A DNA stretch of 64,000 nucleotides from Streptomyces sp. NBC_00286 (lineage in GTDB: Bacteria; Actinomycetota; Actinomycetes; Streptomycetales; Streptomycetaceae), in the NCBI RefSeq assembly GCF_036173125.1, contig NZ_CP108054.1:2542001-2606000 (forward strand). Direction: 5' to 3'. This document shows, piece after piece, positions 1 to 8,061 of the stretch. The translations under genes and the position numbers were made by a program. The notes under the pieces are model-generated. The model made no database searches. It was not told where the DNA came from and saw nothing but the letters and a program-made list of their open reading frames with translations. How positions within the stretch are numbered: the stretch's first letter is position 1; every line of letters starts with the position of its first letter.

Positions 1-343
1 GCAGGGCGTCCTCGCATGCGGTGATCAGACGCGAACGGGAGGAGCCCGCCTCTCCTGGGCCGTCGCCCATCGGCAGGCTGGTCTTGGTGGACACGATCAC
101 CTGATCCCTGCGGCCCCTGATCGCTTCGCCCAGCACCTCCTCGGAGGCGCCGCTGGAGTAGACGTCGGCGGTGTCGAACATCGTGATCCCAGCGTCGACA
201 CAGATGTCCACAAGGCGGCGTGCTTCTTGCGCATCGGTGTTGCCCCAGGCACCGAACAGCGGTCCTTGGCCGCCGAAGGTGCCCGCGCCGAGGCTCAGTG
301 CGGGAACCTTGAGGCCGGATGCCCCCAGTCGCCTGTATTCCAT
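1..343 (-). CDS. aldo/keto reductase, C-terminal part cut by window edge
   Basis: NAD(P)H-dependent oxidoreductase of the aldo/keto reductase superfamily; the physiological substrate cannot be told. The 114 visible N-terminal residues begin MEYRRLGASGLKV, the usual opening of the family, and contain the catalytic Asp and Tyr in MFDTADVYSSGASE and the catalytic Lys in VSTKTSLP. The ATG at 341-343 has a good ribosome binding site (AGAGGAG) just upstream. The gene is divergent from a TetR-type regulator at 449 with a palindrome in between, so it is probably that regulator's target. The 3' part lies outside the window. Confidence 0.9.
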   Translation of the reverse strand, partial: MEYRRLGASGLKVPALSLGAGTFGGQGPLFGAWGNTDAQEARRLVDICVDAGITMFDTADVYSSGASEEVLGEAIRGRRDQVIVSTKTSLPMGDGPGEAGSSRSRLITACEDAL

Positions 344-371
344 GGCTGCTCCTCTCTCGTTGTCCAACCTG

Positions 372-397
372 GCTAATGGTTCTAGAGTTCCGTTAGC
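372..397. promoter_or_regulatory. candidate TetR operator between AKR and tetR genes
   Basis: An imperfect inverted repeat, GCTAATGG at 372-379 against CCGTTAGC at 390-397 (one mismatch in the 8-bp arms), lies in the 105-bp divergent intergenic region. A similar half-site, CTAACGAAAC, occurs at 427-436, close to the tetR start. This fits autoregulation and control of the reductase; no binding data are available. Confidence 0.5.
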
Positions 398-448
398 TTG
401 CCTCTCAACGTAGCAGGCGTACGCCACTAACGAAACTGGAGTCCCTTT

Positions 449-1066
449 ATGGGGTCTGAGGGAGCGGATCCGGGAACCGTCCGTCCCGGAGGGCGCACGG
501 CGCGGGTGCGGGCGGCGGTGCTGCAGGCGACTGGTGACGCCTTGGCGGAGCACGGCTTTACCCACCTGGACCTCGCCGACATCGCGCGCCGTGCCGAAGT
601 GGGCAAGACCACCGTCTACCGCCGCTGGGGAACCGTGACCCGCCTGGTGGCCGACCTGCTGGTAGACATGGCCGAACAGTCACTGCCGCGCACCGAGACC
701 GGCTCGCTGCTCGGTGATCTCAAGGCCAACGCCCGGCTCGTGCAGCGCACCTTGGCCGACCCGCGGCAGGGAGCCCTGTTCAAGGCAGTGATCGCGGCCG
801 CCACCTGCGAGGCGAAGACGGCCGAGGCCCTGCACCGCTTCTACGACATCCGCGTCAAGGAGTGGGCACCGTGCGTTCAGCAGGCCATCGACCGGGGCGA
901 GGTGCCTGAGGACACCGATGTCCACGAGGTGATCCGCGCCGTCTCCGCCCCCCTCTACTACCGCCTGCTGACCAGCGGCGAGAGCCTCAACGAAGCCGCC
1001 GCAGACCGGGCCGCCGATGCGGCCGCAGCTGCTGCGCGCGCGGGAGCATACCTGCGGGGTGTATGA
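449..1066 (+). CDS. TetR/AcrR family transcriptional regulator
   Basis: Ligand-responsive DNA-binding repressor of 205 aa. The N-terminal helix-turn-helix is clear (GFTHLDLADIARRAEVGKTT, then VYRRWG, about residues 38-63); the rest is the usual all-helical ligand-binding and dimerisation domain. The ATG at 449 follows a GGAG sequence. The gene is divergently oriented to the aldo/keto reductase at 1-343 and an inverted repeat lies between them, so it most likely represses that gene and itself. The ligand cannot be predicted. Confidence 0.9.
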   Translation: MGSEGADPGTVRPGGRTARVRAAVLQATGDALAEHGFTHLDLADIARRAEVGKTTVYRRWGTVTRLVADLLVDMAEQSLPRTETGSLLGDLKANARLVQRTLADPRQGALFKAVIAAATCEAKTAEALHRFYDIRVKEWAPCVQQAIDRGEVPEDTDVHEVIRAVSAPLYYRLLTSGESLNEAAADRAADAAAAAARAGAYLRGV

Positions 1067-1099
1067 GGTCTTTGCGTGACCGGCACCCCGCATCCGTCG

Positions 1100-1279
1100 C
1101 TGGGATGCGGTCGGATGTCCGGCGGCACCCAGCGCCCGGATCCGCCGACCGGTGTGCGCGATCACCGCCAACACATACAGCCGCGCCCCAGACAGGGTGA
1201 CTGTCCCGAAGAAGTCGCAGGCCAGTAGGGCATACACCCGGCTGGGGTTCTCCCGCGCCATGCGCAGCACCAGGACACC
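1100..1279 (-). pseudogene. integrase-core transposase remnant (IS481/IS3-like)
   Basis: Read on the minus strand, this stretch encodes LVLRMARENP, then LLACDFFGTVTLSGARLYVL, then GAAGHPT. The second segment matches the DDE integrase core around its first catalytic Asp; the first normally lies well upstream, so an internal piece appears deleted. Frame and family signals fade on both sides, and no complete element remains. The 5' flank on the minus strand (1300-1427) is repeated at 7692-7825. Confidence 0.6.
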
Positions 1280-1299
1280 GGCCTGAGTGCACCGGCGGC

Positions 1300-1427
1300 G
1301 GGGCTCCAAGCCACCGCCCACCCGGCCCCTCCTGACCTTCCAGCCATACCGACCGAACCAGCAGAGATCCAGCAACGGGAAACCCCGCCCAGCTTCAACC
1401 ACCCGGGGAAGCGTTCTGACCTGCAGG
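1300..1427. repeat. dispersed ~125-bp repeat, copy 1
   Basis: This non-coding stretch resembles 7692-7825 in the same orientation, with roughly three quarters identity judged by eye. Shared blocks include CCTTCCAGCCA, CCGACCG, ATCCAGCA and CTGACCTGCA. It adjoins the integrase remnant at 1100-1279, suggesting it is the end of a decayed insertion sequence. Confidence 0.55.
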
Positions 1428-1447
1428 AATACCGCGGCCCGCCACTC

Positions 1448-1467
1448 GATCCAGCAGGGATCCAGCA
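1448..1467. repeat. GATCCAGCA pair, 11-bp spacing, copy 1
   Basis: Two copies of GATCCAGCA start exactly 11 bp apart (1448 and 1459). The same arrangement occurs at 8007-8026 and 15909-15928. A single copy lies upstream at 1376-1384. The function is unknown. Confidence 0.6.
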
Positions 1468-1484
1468 ACCGTCACGCCAACCGA

Positions 1485-1521
1485 AAACGACACCACTTCA
1501 CGCTAAAATTTGGTGTCGTTT
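1485..1521. promoter_or_regulatory. vapBC operator/promoter palindrome
   Basis: A perfect 11-bp inverted repeat, AAACGACACCA (1485-1495) and TGGTGTCGTTT (1511-1521), with a 15-bp spacer, sits 22 bp before the antitoxin start. The spacer contains TAAAAT (1504-1509), a good -10 hexamer. VapB and VapBC complexes typically bind such a palindrome over their own promoter. Confidence 0.75.
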
Positions 1522-1543
1522 CGATGAGTGAGAGGAGTCACTG

Positions 1544-1771
1544 ATGGCTCGAACCATGATTGACCTCGATGACGAGATGGTCGCACAGGCCAAGGAGATC
1601 TACGGAACGAAGACCAAAGCCGCTGCCGTACGGGCCGCGGTGGAGGACGCCGTCAAGCGTCACCTTCGGCAGCAGTTCATCGACGCTGTCAAATCAGGCG
1701 ATCTCGACTTCAGCGAGATCGTCGAGGAGACAAAGGTGCCCGACTCCGCCAAGGACGCGAAGGCTGCCTGA
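1544..1771 (+). CDS. vapB: VapB-type antitoxin
   Basis: Antitoxin of a type II toxin-antitoxin system, 75 aa. It should bind and neutralise the PIN-domain RNase encoded next door and repress the operon. The N-terminal part (MARTMIDLDDEMVAQAKEIY) is the ribbon-helix-helix DNA-binding segment common in VapB proteins; the acidic C-terminal tail (about 55-70) would wrap the toxin. GAGAGGAG precedes the ATG at 1544. Its TGA (1769-1771) directly abuts the GTG start of the toxin (1772), a layout that couples translation. The operator at 1485-1521 lies upstream. Confidence 0.88.
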   Translation: MARTMIDLDDEMVAQAKEIYGTKTKAAAVRAAVEDAVKRHLRQQFIDAVKSGDLDFSEIVEETKVPDSAKDAKAA

Positions 1772-2188
1772 GTGAACGCCCCGTTCCTGGTCGACAAGTC
1801 TGCTCTCGCCCGCTGGCACCGACCGCTGGTGACCGCTGCCCTCGACCCGCTCCACGAGCGTGGCCTGCTGGCGATCTGCCCCGCCGTCGAGTACGAGCTC
1901 ATGTACAGCATCCGCGGCAAGAGCGAAGCTCCCGCCGTGGCCGAATGGCTGCGCGGCTTCGACTACTTCTACGGTGACGACTGGGTCTTCGACCGCGCAC
2001 TTGAGGTGCAGCGCGCAGCGATCGAACGCGGCTTCCACCGGGCCCTGCCCCTCCCCGACCTGCTCGTCGCCGCCACCGCCGAGCGCAACGACGCCACCGT
2101 ACTCCACCACGACGCCGACTACGACATGATCGCAAGCCTCACCGGCCAGCGCTGCCAATGGGTCGTGGAGCCCGGAACCGCCGACTAG
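1772..2188 (+). CDS. vapC: VapC-type PIN-domain ribonuclease toxin
   Basis: Toxin of the VapBC pair, 138 aa, expected to be a Mg2+-dependent endoribonuclease; VapC enzymes often cut tRNA or rRNA, and the target here is unknown. The PIN-domain acidic residues are present: Asp in FLVDKSALARW (about residue 8), Glu in CPAVEYELMYS (about 40), Asp in PLPDLLVAATA (about 95) and Asp in HHDADYDMI (about 113). The length is typical for VapC. The GTG start immediately follows the antitoxin stop, so the two genes form one transcript. All active-site acids are intact, so the toxin is probably functional. Confidence 0.88.
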   Translation: MNAPFLVDKSALARWHRPLVTAALDPLHERGLLAICPAVEYELMYSIRGKSEAPAVAEWLRGFDYFYGDDWVFDRALEVQRAAIERGFHRALPLPDLLVAATAERNDATVLHHDADYDMIASLTGQRCQWVVEPGTAD

Positions 2189-2293
2189 CCTGGCGCCGAC
2201 CGGGCAATCCTGAGTGCTGAAGTTCGCGCTCCTCCCGGATCTGGCGTGGGCGAGTTCGTGCACAACAGGTTCGGTCGTCCGGCCTCATGGCGC

Positions 2294-2407
2294 ATGATCT
2301 TGTCCGTGATATACACCGTGCCCCGCCGCCTCCTGTCACTGCCCGCGCTCCTGCTGCGTGGGGACGTCTCCAAGGAGGTGGATCTGCTCGTGCTACGCCA
2401 TGACTGA
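2294..2407 (+). pseudogene. N-terminal fragment of an integrase-type transposase
   Basis: An ATG-initiated frame of 37 codons reads MILSVIYTVPRRLLSLPALL, then LRGDVSKEVDLLVLRHD, then stops. This resembles the N-terminus of Streptomyces IS481/IS3-like integrases, where a VSKEAELLVLRHEN-type motif is common. It ends just after that motif, so only a truncated tip survives. It may derive from the same family as the remnant at 1100-1279. Confidence 0.5.
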
Positions 2408-2525
2408 GATAGCCGACCGGCGTGGAGAAGCGCCCTCCCCTCAGCTGTGCTCACTCGACCCGCCCGGCCACCACGAGTCGGTGTTCTCGGTGCAGGCGGT
2501 GCCTGTAGGTGCCGAGGCCATCATG

Positions 2526-3316
2526 CAGCGGACGCCTACACCGAGGAGATCACCCGGCGGCTGAGCGCCGCCGCCTACGTACACCAGGACCTGCCCGCCA
2601 ACCTCCGCAACCAGATCGACGTGGGGAAAGCGGAAGCGAAGCGTGCCGTACGCGAACGCGTGCCCTGGAAAGCCTCCCCCAGCGAGCCGAACGGGTCCGC
2701 GGAAGGCGAGCCACAGGCCCCGTCGGTCATAGTCGGCGGGGAGTATGCGGCCTGGGTCCGCAGAGGCATCAAGAGTGCGGCCCGCCCTGTGCCCGCCTGT
2801 GCCTTCGGTCAAAAGCCGGTAGACGCGCTGCGACAACGCCGTGCGACACGTGCATCGGCGGTAGGCGGCCGCCGCGCTGTCTGGGCGGGCGTGAGCGGTG
2901 CGCTCACCATCGGCTGGGCAGCGCTCACCGCACCGATCGGAGTCTGGGGCGTGTTCGTGGTCGACCGGTATGCGGCCCAGCAACAGCTCAGCGCGAGGCT
3001 GTCCGGCGCCCTGCACACTGGTCCAGCGGGTGCACAGGCTCACGTACTGCCGTACGTACGCGAAGTCCGCAAGAACGGGCCACGTGATCGTTTCCTCGGC
3101 GCCGGACTCCAGGCGTGGCCGCCGACCGTCATCGGCATCGATGTGGAGCCTGCGCCGGAAGGGCAGGACGACGACGAACCGCCCCCCCGTTATGTTTTCC
3201 GCGGTCCTGCAAGAGGGCCGCTGGCCTCCGGGCCCGGCATGACTGTTCCCCCCTGTCGAAGGGATGACCTGGGGGGTGGTGTCACCGGGCCCGGAAGGTG
3301 CCGTCGGAGACGCTGA
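2526..3316 (+). pseudogene. probable remnant of a Streptomyces membrane protein
   Basis: A frame open to 3316 contains segments that look like real protein: ADAYTEEITRRLSAAAYV at its start (about 2526), a hydrophobic span WAGVSGALTIGWAALTAP (about 2884-2937), and FLGAGLQAWPPTVIGIDVEP (about 3094-3153). These recall pieces of a larger uncharacterised Streptomyces membrane-protein family, joined with parts missing; this is from memory and uncertain. No convincing start codon or RBS exists at the 5' end. The 3' end runs into the leader of the IS110 element, which may have disrupted it. Confidence 0.35.
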
Positions 3317-3423
3317 TCAGAGGCCCGACCACCACCCGGTCCGGCGCAATGCCGGACAGCTCGCGGGCGGCAGGTCTGCATAACGTGGATGCGCGCGTAC
3401 GACACCGCTGCCGAGGCCAGACC
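3230..3423 (+). ncRNA. candidate IS110 bridge RNA (structured left end)
   Basis: The 5' flank of the IS110 transposase gene can fold into three hairpins. Hairpin 1: GGGCCCGG (3230-3237) pairs with CCGGGCCC (3285-3292), TGAC (3240-3243) with GTCA (3281-3284), then a symmetric 4x4 internal loop (3244-3247/3277-3280), then CCCCCC (3248-3253) with GGGGGG (3271-3276). Hairpin 2: GTCCGGC (3339-3345) with GCCGGAC (3351-3357). Hairpin 3: GGTCTG (3373-3378) with CAGACC (3418-3423). IS110 elements are known to encode a bridge RNA with internal guide loops in this position. Assigning this region to that role is inference. Confidence 0.5.
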
Positions 3424-3447
3424 ATGCAACTTCCCTGGAAGGGCGCG

Positions 3448-4656
3448 ATGTTCGACACCGAAGACGTGGGCGTGTTCCTCGGCCTGGACGTCGGCAAAAG
3501 TGCCCATCACGGGCACGGGCTGACCCCGGCCGGCAAGAAGGTCTTCGACAAGCAGCTGCCGAACAGCGAGCCGAAACTGCGGGCCGTCTTCGACAAGCTG
3601 ACTGCGAAGTTCGGCACCGTGCTGGTGATCGTGGACCAGCCCGCCTCCATCGGCGCCCTGCCCCTGACCGTCGCCCGCGACGCGGGCTGCAAGGTCGCCT
3701 ACCTGCCCGGCCTGGCCATGCGCCGGATCGCCGACCTGTATCCGGGCGAGGCCAAGACCGACGCCAAGGACGCCGCGGTCATCGCGGACGCCGCCCGCAC
3801 CCTGCCCCACGCGCTGCGCTCGCTGGAACTCACCGACGAGATCACCGCCGAGCTGACCGTGCTCGTCGGCTTCGACCAGGACCTCGCGGCCGAGGCCACC
3901 CGCACCTCCAACCGGATACGCGGCCTGCTCACCCAGTTCCACCCCAGCCTGGAACGCGTCCTGGGCCCACGCCTCGACCACCCCGCCGTCACCTGGCTGC
4001 TGGAACGCTACGGATCCCCGGCGAGCTTGCGGAAAGCCGGCCGCCGCAGGCTCGTGGAGGTGATCCGGCCCAAGGCCCCGCGCATGGCCCAGCGGCTGAT
4101 CGACGAGGTCTTTACCGCGCTGGACGAGCAGACCGTCGTGGTGCCCGGGAGCGGCACCCTCGATGTCGTGATCCCGTCGCTGGCCCGCTCGCTCGGAGCC
4201 GTCCACGAACAGCGCCGGGCCCTGGAAGCCCAGATCAACGCGCTGCTGGAGGCCCACCCTCTTTCCCCGGTCCTGACCTCGATGCCAGGCGTCGGCGTCA
4301 GGACCGCCGCCGTCCTGCTGGTCACCGTCGGCGACGGCACCAGCTTCCCCACCGCCGCCCACCTCGCCTCCTACGCCGGCCTTGCCCCCACCACGAAGTC
4401 GTCCGGCACGTCGATCCACGGCGAACACGCCCCCAGAGGCGGCAACCGGCAGCTCAAACGCGCGATGTTCCTGTCCGCCTTCGCCGCCCTGCACGATCCG
4501 GCCTCCCGCACCTACTACGACAAACAACGCGACCGCAAGAAGACCCACACCCAAGCCCTCCTCCGCCTCGCCCGCCACCGCATCAGCGTCCTGTTCGCGA
4601 TGCTCCGCGACGGCACCGTCTACGAACCCCGCACCCCCGAAACAGCCCCCGCATAA
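3448..4656 (+). CDS. IS110-family transposase (bridge-RNA-guided recombinase family)
   Basis: DEDD-type recombinase of 402 aa; the family typically catalyses element movement guided by an element-encoded RNA. The N-terminal RuvC-like domain shows FLGLDVGKSAHH (first Asp) and KTDAKDAAVIADAAR (last two Asp). The second acidic position reads VIVDQPASIG, with Asp where many members have Glu. The C-terminal transposase_20 domain shows LTSMPGVGVRTAAVLL and ASYAGLAPTTKSSG, which carries the likely catalytic Ser. The start is placed at ATG 3448, preceded by GGAAGGG; ATG 3424 would add eight residues. The gene looks full-length and uninterrupted, so it may be active. Confidence 0.9.
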   Translation: MFDTEDVGVFLGLDVGKSAHHGHGLTPAGKKVFDKQLPNSEPKLRAVFDKLTAKFGTVLVIVDQPASIGALPLTVARDAGCKVAYLPGLAMRRIADLYPGEAKTDAKDAAVIADAARTLPHALRSLELTDEITAELTVLVGFDQDLAAEATRTSNRIRGLLTQFHPSLERVLGPRLDHPAVTWLLERYGSPASLRKAGRRRLVEVIRPKAPRMAQRLIDEVFTALDEQTVVVPGSGTLDVVIPSLARSLGAVHEQRRALEAQINALLEAHPLSPVLTSMPGVGVRTAAVLLVTVGDGTSFPTAAHLASYAGLAPTTKSSGTSIHGEHAPRGGNRQLKRAMFLSAFAALHDPASRTYYDKQRDRKKTHTQALLRLARHRISVLFAMLRDGTVYEPRTPETAPA

Positions 4657-4817
4657 CCGGCACATTCAGGAACAAGGCAGACACGGCAGGGTTGACGAAG
4701 GACATAGAGGCACCCCCCGCCTTTCCTCCGCCCGGCCTGGCAAGTCGGACTCCCAGGACGTGGCGGCCGCGGTTCGGCAGACGCGCGGTTCGGCCCCGTA
4801 CGCGGAAGCCATGGGAT

Positions 4818-7248
4818 TCAGCCGCTGTTGGGCTGGGTGATGGTCGCCAGTTCCTCCCACCGCTTGCCGTTGTAGCGGTCGATCCAGGCAGGAGCGTTGG
4901 TGCGGAGGGATTTGGCGTACGGGTCGCCGGCGAAGGTGTACCGGCCGAGGAGGCCCGTCACTTCGTCGTTGTTCCGTATGACCTCGCCGAGACGTTCGCG
5001 GATGTTTCCGGTGGTGCCCCCGGCGCCGCGTTCGACGCCCGGGTCGGTCAGTGCTTCAGCGAGGAGCACCGCGGCGTCGTGGATCTCCGCCGCCCCCCGT
5101 TGCGCGGGGAGTGAGGCCGCGTATGCGGAACCGTCGTCGGAAACGGTGCGGTAGCGCAGCAGTCCCGTCGGGCCGGGTGCCCGTTTCTTATCGGTCTGTC
5201 CGCAGGAGATCTCCGGCAGGTCGGGGACGAGAACCGGCCCGTCGAACTCCGCCGCAAGCCGCCACTGGTGGGAGGGCTCGCCGAATCTGACCTTGTCGTA
5301 GTCGAAGGTCTCGAACAACAGGGCTTCCGCACCGGAGTTCTTGATGCGGTCGATTTGCGCGTCGGCATCCTCGTAGAACTCCGTCATATGAGTAACGGCG
5401 ACTCGCACACCTTTCCCCTGAAGGGCAGAGCGGAGTTCCGGCCCGAACGTGCTGGCCTTGTTCATGATCATGAGCGCCACGGACCGAACGTTACGGACGT
5501 CTCCGAGGTAGGACGCGAGTGCCTTGGCGAGTGCCGACTCCGACGCGTGGAGCGGGAACGGAGCGGTGTCGGGCCAGCCCAGCGTACGGTCAGCCGCATA
5601 GTCGGTGAAGCCATCGCGAACGCCGCAGGTGTCGAACGCGATGAGGTGCTTGACCGAATCGGGGAGCAGCCGTGGCTTCTCGGCGTATGTGTCCCCGATC
5701 ACCGCGAGCAGGCCGGGGTCCTCCTCCACTTCGTCCCATCTTCCGGTGCCGGGTTCGATGGCAACCACCTTGACCGGTTTCTCGATGCGGAACGATTTCT
5801 TCCTCGAGGCGAGTACGTTCTCGACGACCTTGACCATGGGGTTCATTGCCTTCGCGTCGCCGACGAGGGCAATGAGGTATCGGTCCGGAGCCTTCGGGAC
5901 AGGTTCTGCAGCCTCCTCGGTCGACTCTGTGCCCTCCGCGGTCGGCTCTGTGCCCTCCACGCTCGGCTCCCGGACCTCTTCGGTCGGCTTTGGGGGCGCG
6001 CTCTGGGAGCCCGAGCTGAAGTAATCGGTGCCCACAGCCACCGCGCCCAGGGAGATCAACAGGGCCATTCCGAGGCCCCCCGCCACGAGCTTTGCGGATG
6101 CCGGAGTCGTTTCCCTGGGGTCGCGAGGTTCCGTTCCCGCCTCTCGCTCCGGCTGCGGCTGCCAGCCGAGGGGCTTCGGCTCCGTCGCAGTTTCCGCCGC
6201 GAGCGTGGCAGGGGTGGCGCGCCGGGAGGGCCCGACCGACGCCGGAGCCTGTCCGGTGCCGCGCTGCGGATTTGGGTCCGGAGCGGCTGCGGGCGGGGAC
6301 TGCGACTCCGGCACGGACTCCTCGCGCACGTCCTGTGCGGTGTGCAGGGCCTCGATACGCACCCGCGCCTGCTGCGCGTCGCCGGGGCGCTGGTCCGGCT
6401 CCTTGGCCATCAGGTCCAGGATCAGCGTGTCGACAGTGGTGGACAGTTCGGCGCGGGCCCGGCTGGGGAGCAGTGGCTGGTCGTGCAGGTGGTTGTACAT
6501 CACCCCGGCGGCCGGGCCGGTGAACGGGGGTCGGCCGACCAGGAGTTCGTACAGCACGCAGCCCAGGCCGTACAGGTCGGTGCGCCCGTCGCTGGGCTCC
6601 TGCCGGAACCGCTCCGGGGCCATGTACAGCACGCTGCCCACGGGCAGCTGGCCCGGCCGGGCCAGCCCGGACTCCGCCTCTGCGGCCTCCAGCAATCCCG
6701 CTATGCCGAAGTCGAGGACGACAGCCGTGCCGTCGACGCACCATGACATTGGCGGGCTTGATGTCGCGGTGGACGATTCCCGCCACGTGCGCGAGGGCCA
6801 GAGCACGACAGATCTGTCCGGCCCAGTCAAGGGCCTGCCGCAACGGAACCCGGCCCTCGGCGCGCAGCACCTGTTCCAGGGAACGGCCGACAACCAGTTC
6901 CATGATCAGGTATGGGGTGTCCCCGTCCGTACCGTGGTCGTGAACGGTAACGATGTGCGGGCTGTCCAGCCCCGCCGCGGCGCGCGCCTCCCGTCGAAAA
7001 CGGCCGAGCAGCTCCGCGCGTTCCTCCGCGTCGCTGCCCTCCGGCGGAGAGAAGACCTTGAGGGCGACTTCCCGGCCCAAGTCCTCATCCCGGGCCCGCC
7101 AGACCTCCCCCATTCCACCCGCGCCCAGCCTCTCCAAGAGCCGATACCGCCCACTCACCAGCCGTCCCCGCACGGCGTCCCCCGTCCCCGTGTGCGGAAA
7201 GTCCGCAGCGTCAAGGGCAAGTGCCACCCCTGACCCCCATGTGCTCAT
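4818..7248 (-). pseudogene. receptor Ser/Thr protein kinase with periplasmic-binding sensor, frameshifted
   Basis: Hanks-type kinase joined through one membrane span to an extracytoplasmic type-1 periplasmic-binding-like domain. N-terminal motifs are GAGGMGEVW (P-loop), ALKVF (Lys) and [11 protein letters not shown]. The catalytic core continues in another frame with VVLDFGIAG (DFG) and [10 protein letters not shown]. The switch needs one extra base near 6733-6740, and the total span of 2431 nt is 3n+1, as expected for a single insertion. After a Pro-rich linker come a membrane helix ([20 protein letters not shown]) and about 320 residues starting [20 protein letters not shown] 7248 was chosen as start; GTG 7308 is an alternative. 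It is either a recent pseudogene or a sequencing error. Confidence 0.75.
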
Positions 7249-7691
7249 ACACGTGCGAGCGTGGGCGCGATGGTCATCAGAGCCCTGTATATGCGTATTC
7301 GTACCCACTCAGTACACCTGTACGCACGCACGAGTGCGACCCCGCGACCGGTGTGAGATGCACGTGCGTGGCAGAGTCATGCAGGCGTTCGGCTGCCCGG
7401 ACGACGTCGACCACGGACTGTGCCTGTGCCCGCTGCGCCACAAGCCCATCGACAAGGGCGCCCTCGGTGATCCGCGACGCTTCGTCGGCCGCAGCCCTGC
7501 CGCCAGAGAGCCCGTCAAGGTGCTCGCGAGCCGTCCGCTCGCGAGGCCAGTCAGACCGCCGGCTCCTGGCCGCCGCCAAGCCGCACAGCCACAAGCAGGC
7601 GTTCGACGCGCTGCTCGCCGTCATCTGCGCCTCATTGCATGGCGGAGCCGCCCGCACCTGAGCACCCGCCGAAACCTGGCCTTGGCATTCG

Positions 7692-7825
7692 GCAAAGCTC
7701 CAACTCGCCCACCCCGACCCGTCCTGGCCTTCCAGCCACGCCGACCGCCCCAGCAAGAATCCAGCAATCGGAAATCCCACCCGGATTCAACTACCGGGCG
7801 GAAACACCCTGACCTGCACAAACAC
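7692..7825. repeat. dispersed ~125-bp repeat, copy 2
   Basis: This is the same-orientation copy of 1300-1427, sharing CCTTCCAGCCA, CCGACCG, ATCCAGCA and CTGACCTGCA (7809-7818). No transposase fragment is recognisable beside this copy. Confidence 0.55.
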
Positions 7826-7886
7826 CTTGCCGCAACTCACGAATCCAGACCTTGAACGTTCCGCCGCAACGCACGGAACCGGGCAA

Positions 7887-7932
7887 CGAATCGCCCCCTG
7901 ACCTGCATAAACGCAGACCAGGGGGCGATTCG
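7887..7932. terminator. long perfect hairpin, terminator-like
   Basis: CGAATCGCCCCCTG (7887-7900) is perfectly complementary to CAGGGGGCGATTCG (7919-7932). The 18-nt loop itself pairs CTGC (7903-7906) with GCAG (7913-7916). No T-run follows on either strand. It lies just 3' of the ychF-like tail at 7940-7959 when read on the minus strand. Confidence 0.5.
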
Positions 7933-7939
7933 AGCCAAA

Positions 7940-7959
7940 ACTAAACGTTGAAGCGGAAC
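7940..7959 (-). repeat. ychF 3'-end-like direct repeat, copy 1 (att-like)
   Basis: The sequence ACTAAACGTTGAAGCGGAAC recurs exactly at 16019-16038 in the same orientation. On the minus strand it reads F-R-F-N-V-stop, the C-terminus expected of the YchF/Obg-like ATPase. Direct repeats of a gene's 3' end are typical of attachment sites left by integrative elements. Confidence 0.5.
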
Positions 7960-8006
7960 ATTGACGCCAGGGCTGCCACCTGCGGATACGCCGCATCGTG
8001 TCGTAC

Positions 8007-8026
8007 GATCCAGCGCATATCCAGCA
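8007..8026. repeat. GATCCAGC pair, 11-bp spacing, copy 2
   Basis: GATCCAGC at 8007 and TATCCAGCA at 8018 start 11 bp apart, matching the arrangement at 1448-1467 and 15909-15928. The preceding GTGTC is shared with the third copy. Confidence 0.55.
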
Positions 8027-8061
8027 CGGTCGTGGACGCCCAGACTGCGCCCCCGAGAGGG

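Larger units (their letters stand above)
3200..4700 (+). mobile_element. IS110-family insertion sequence (approximate limits)
   Basis: The element consists of a structured non-coding left end (from about 3230), the transposase gene 3448-4656 and a short right end. IS110 elements lack terminal inverted repeats and usually make no target duplications, so the boundaries cannot be fixed from one copy. The left limit is set just before the first hairpin, the right limit shortly after the stop codon. Both are estimates. Confidence 0.6.
7249..8061. other. 813-bp stretch without a recognisable gene
   Basis: No frame here gives a protein I recognise. The stretch holds the second copy of the dispersed repeat (7692-7825), a long perfect hairpin (7887-7932), the 20-bp ychF-like sequence (7940-7959) and the second GATCCAGC pair (8007-8026). 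It reads as accumulated debris of mobile elements. Confidence 0.5.

Noticed and set aside
680..1468. 262-codon minus-strand frame as an intact gene
   Set aside because: Its 3' half is the shadow of the TetR gene; only residues around 1100-1279 carry integrase similarity, so it is listed as a remnant.
3190..4665. 491-codon open frame antisense to the IS110 transposase
   Set aside because: Gly/Val-rich composition without any family motif; the sense transposase explains the region.
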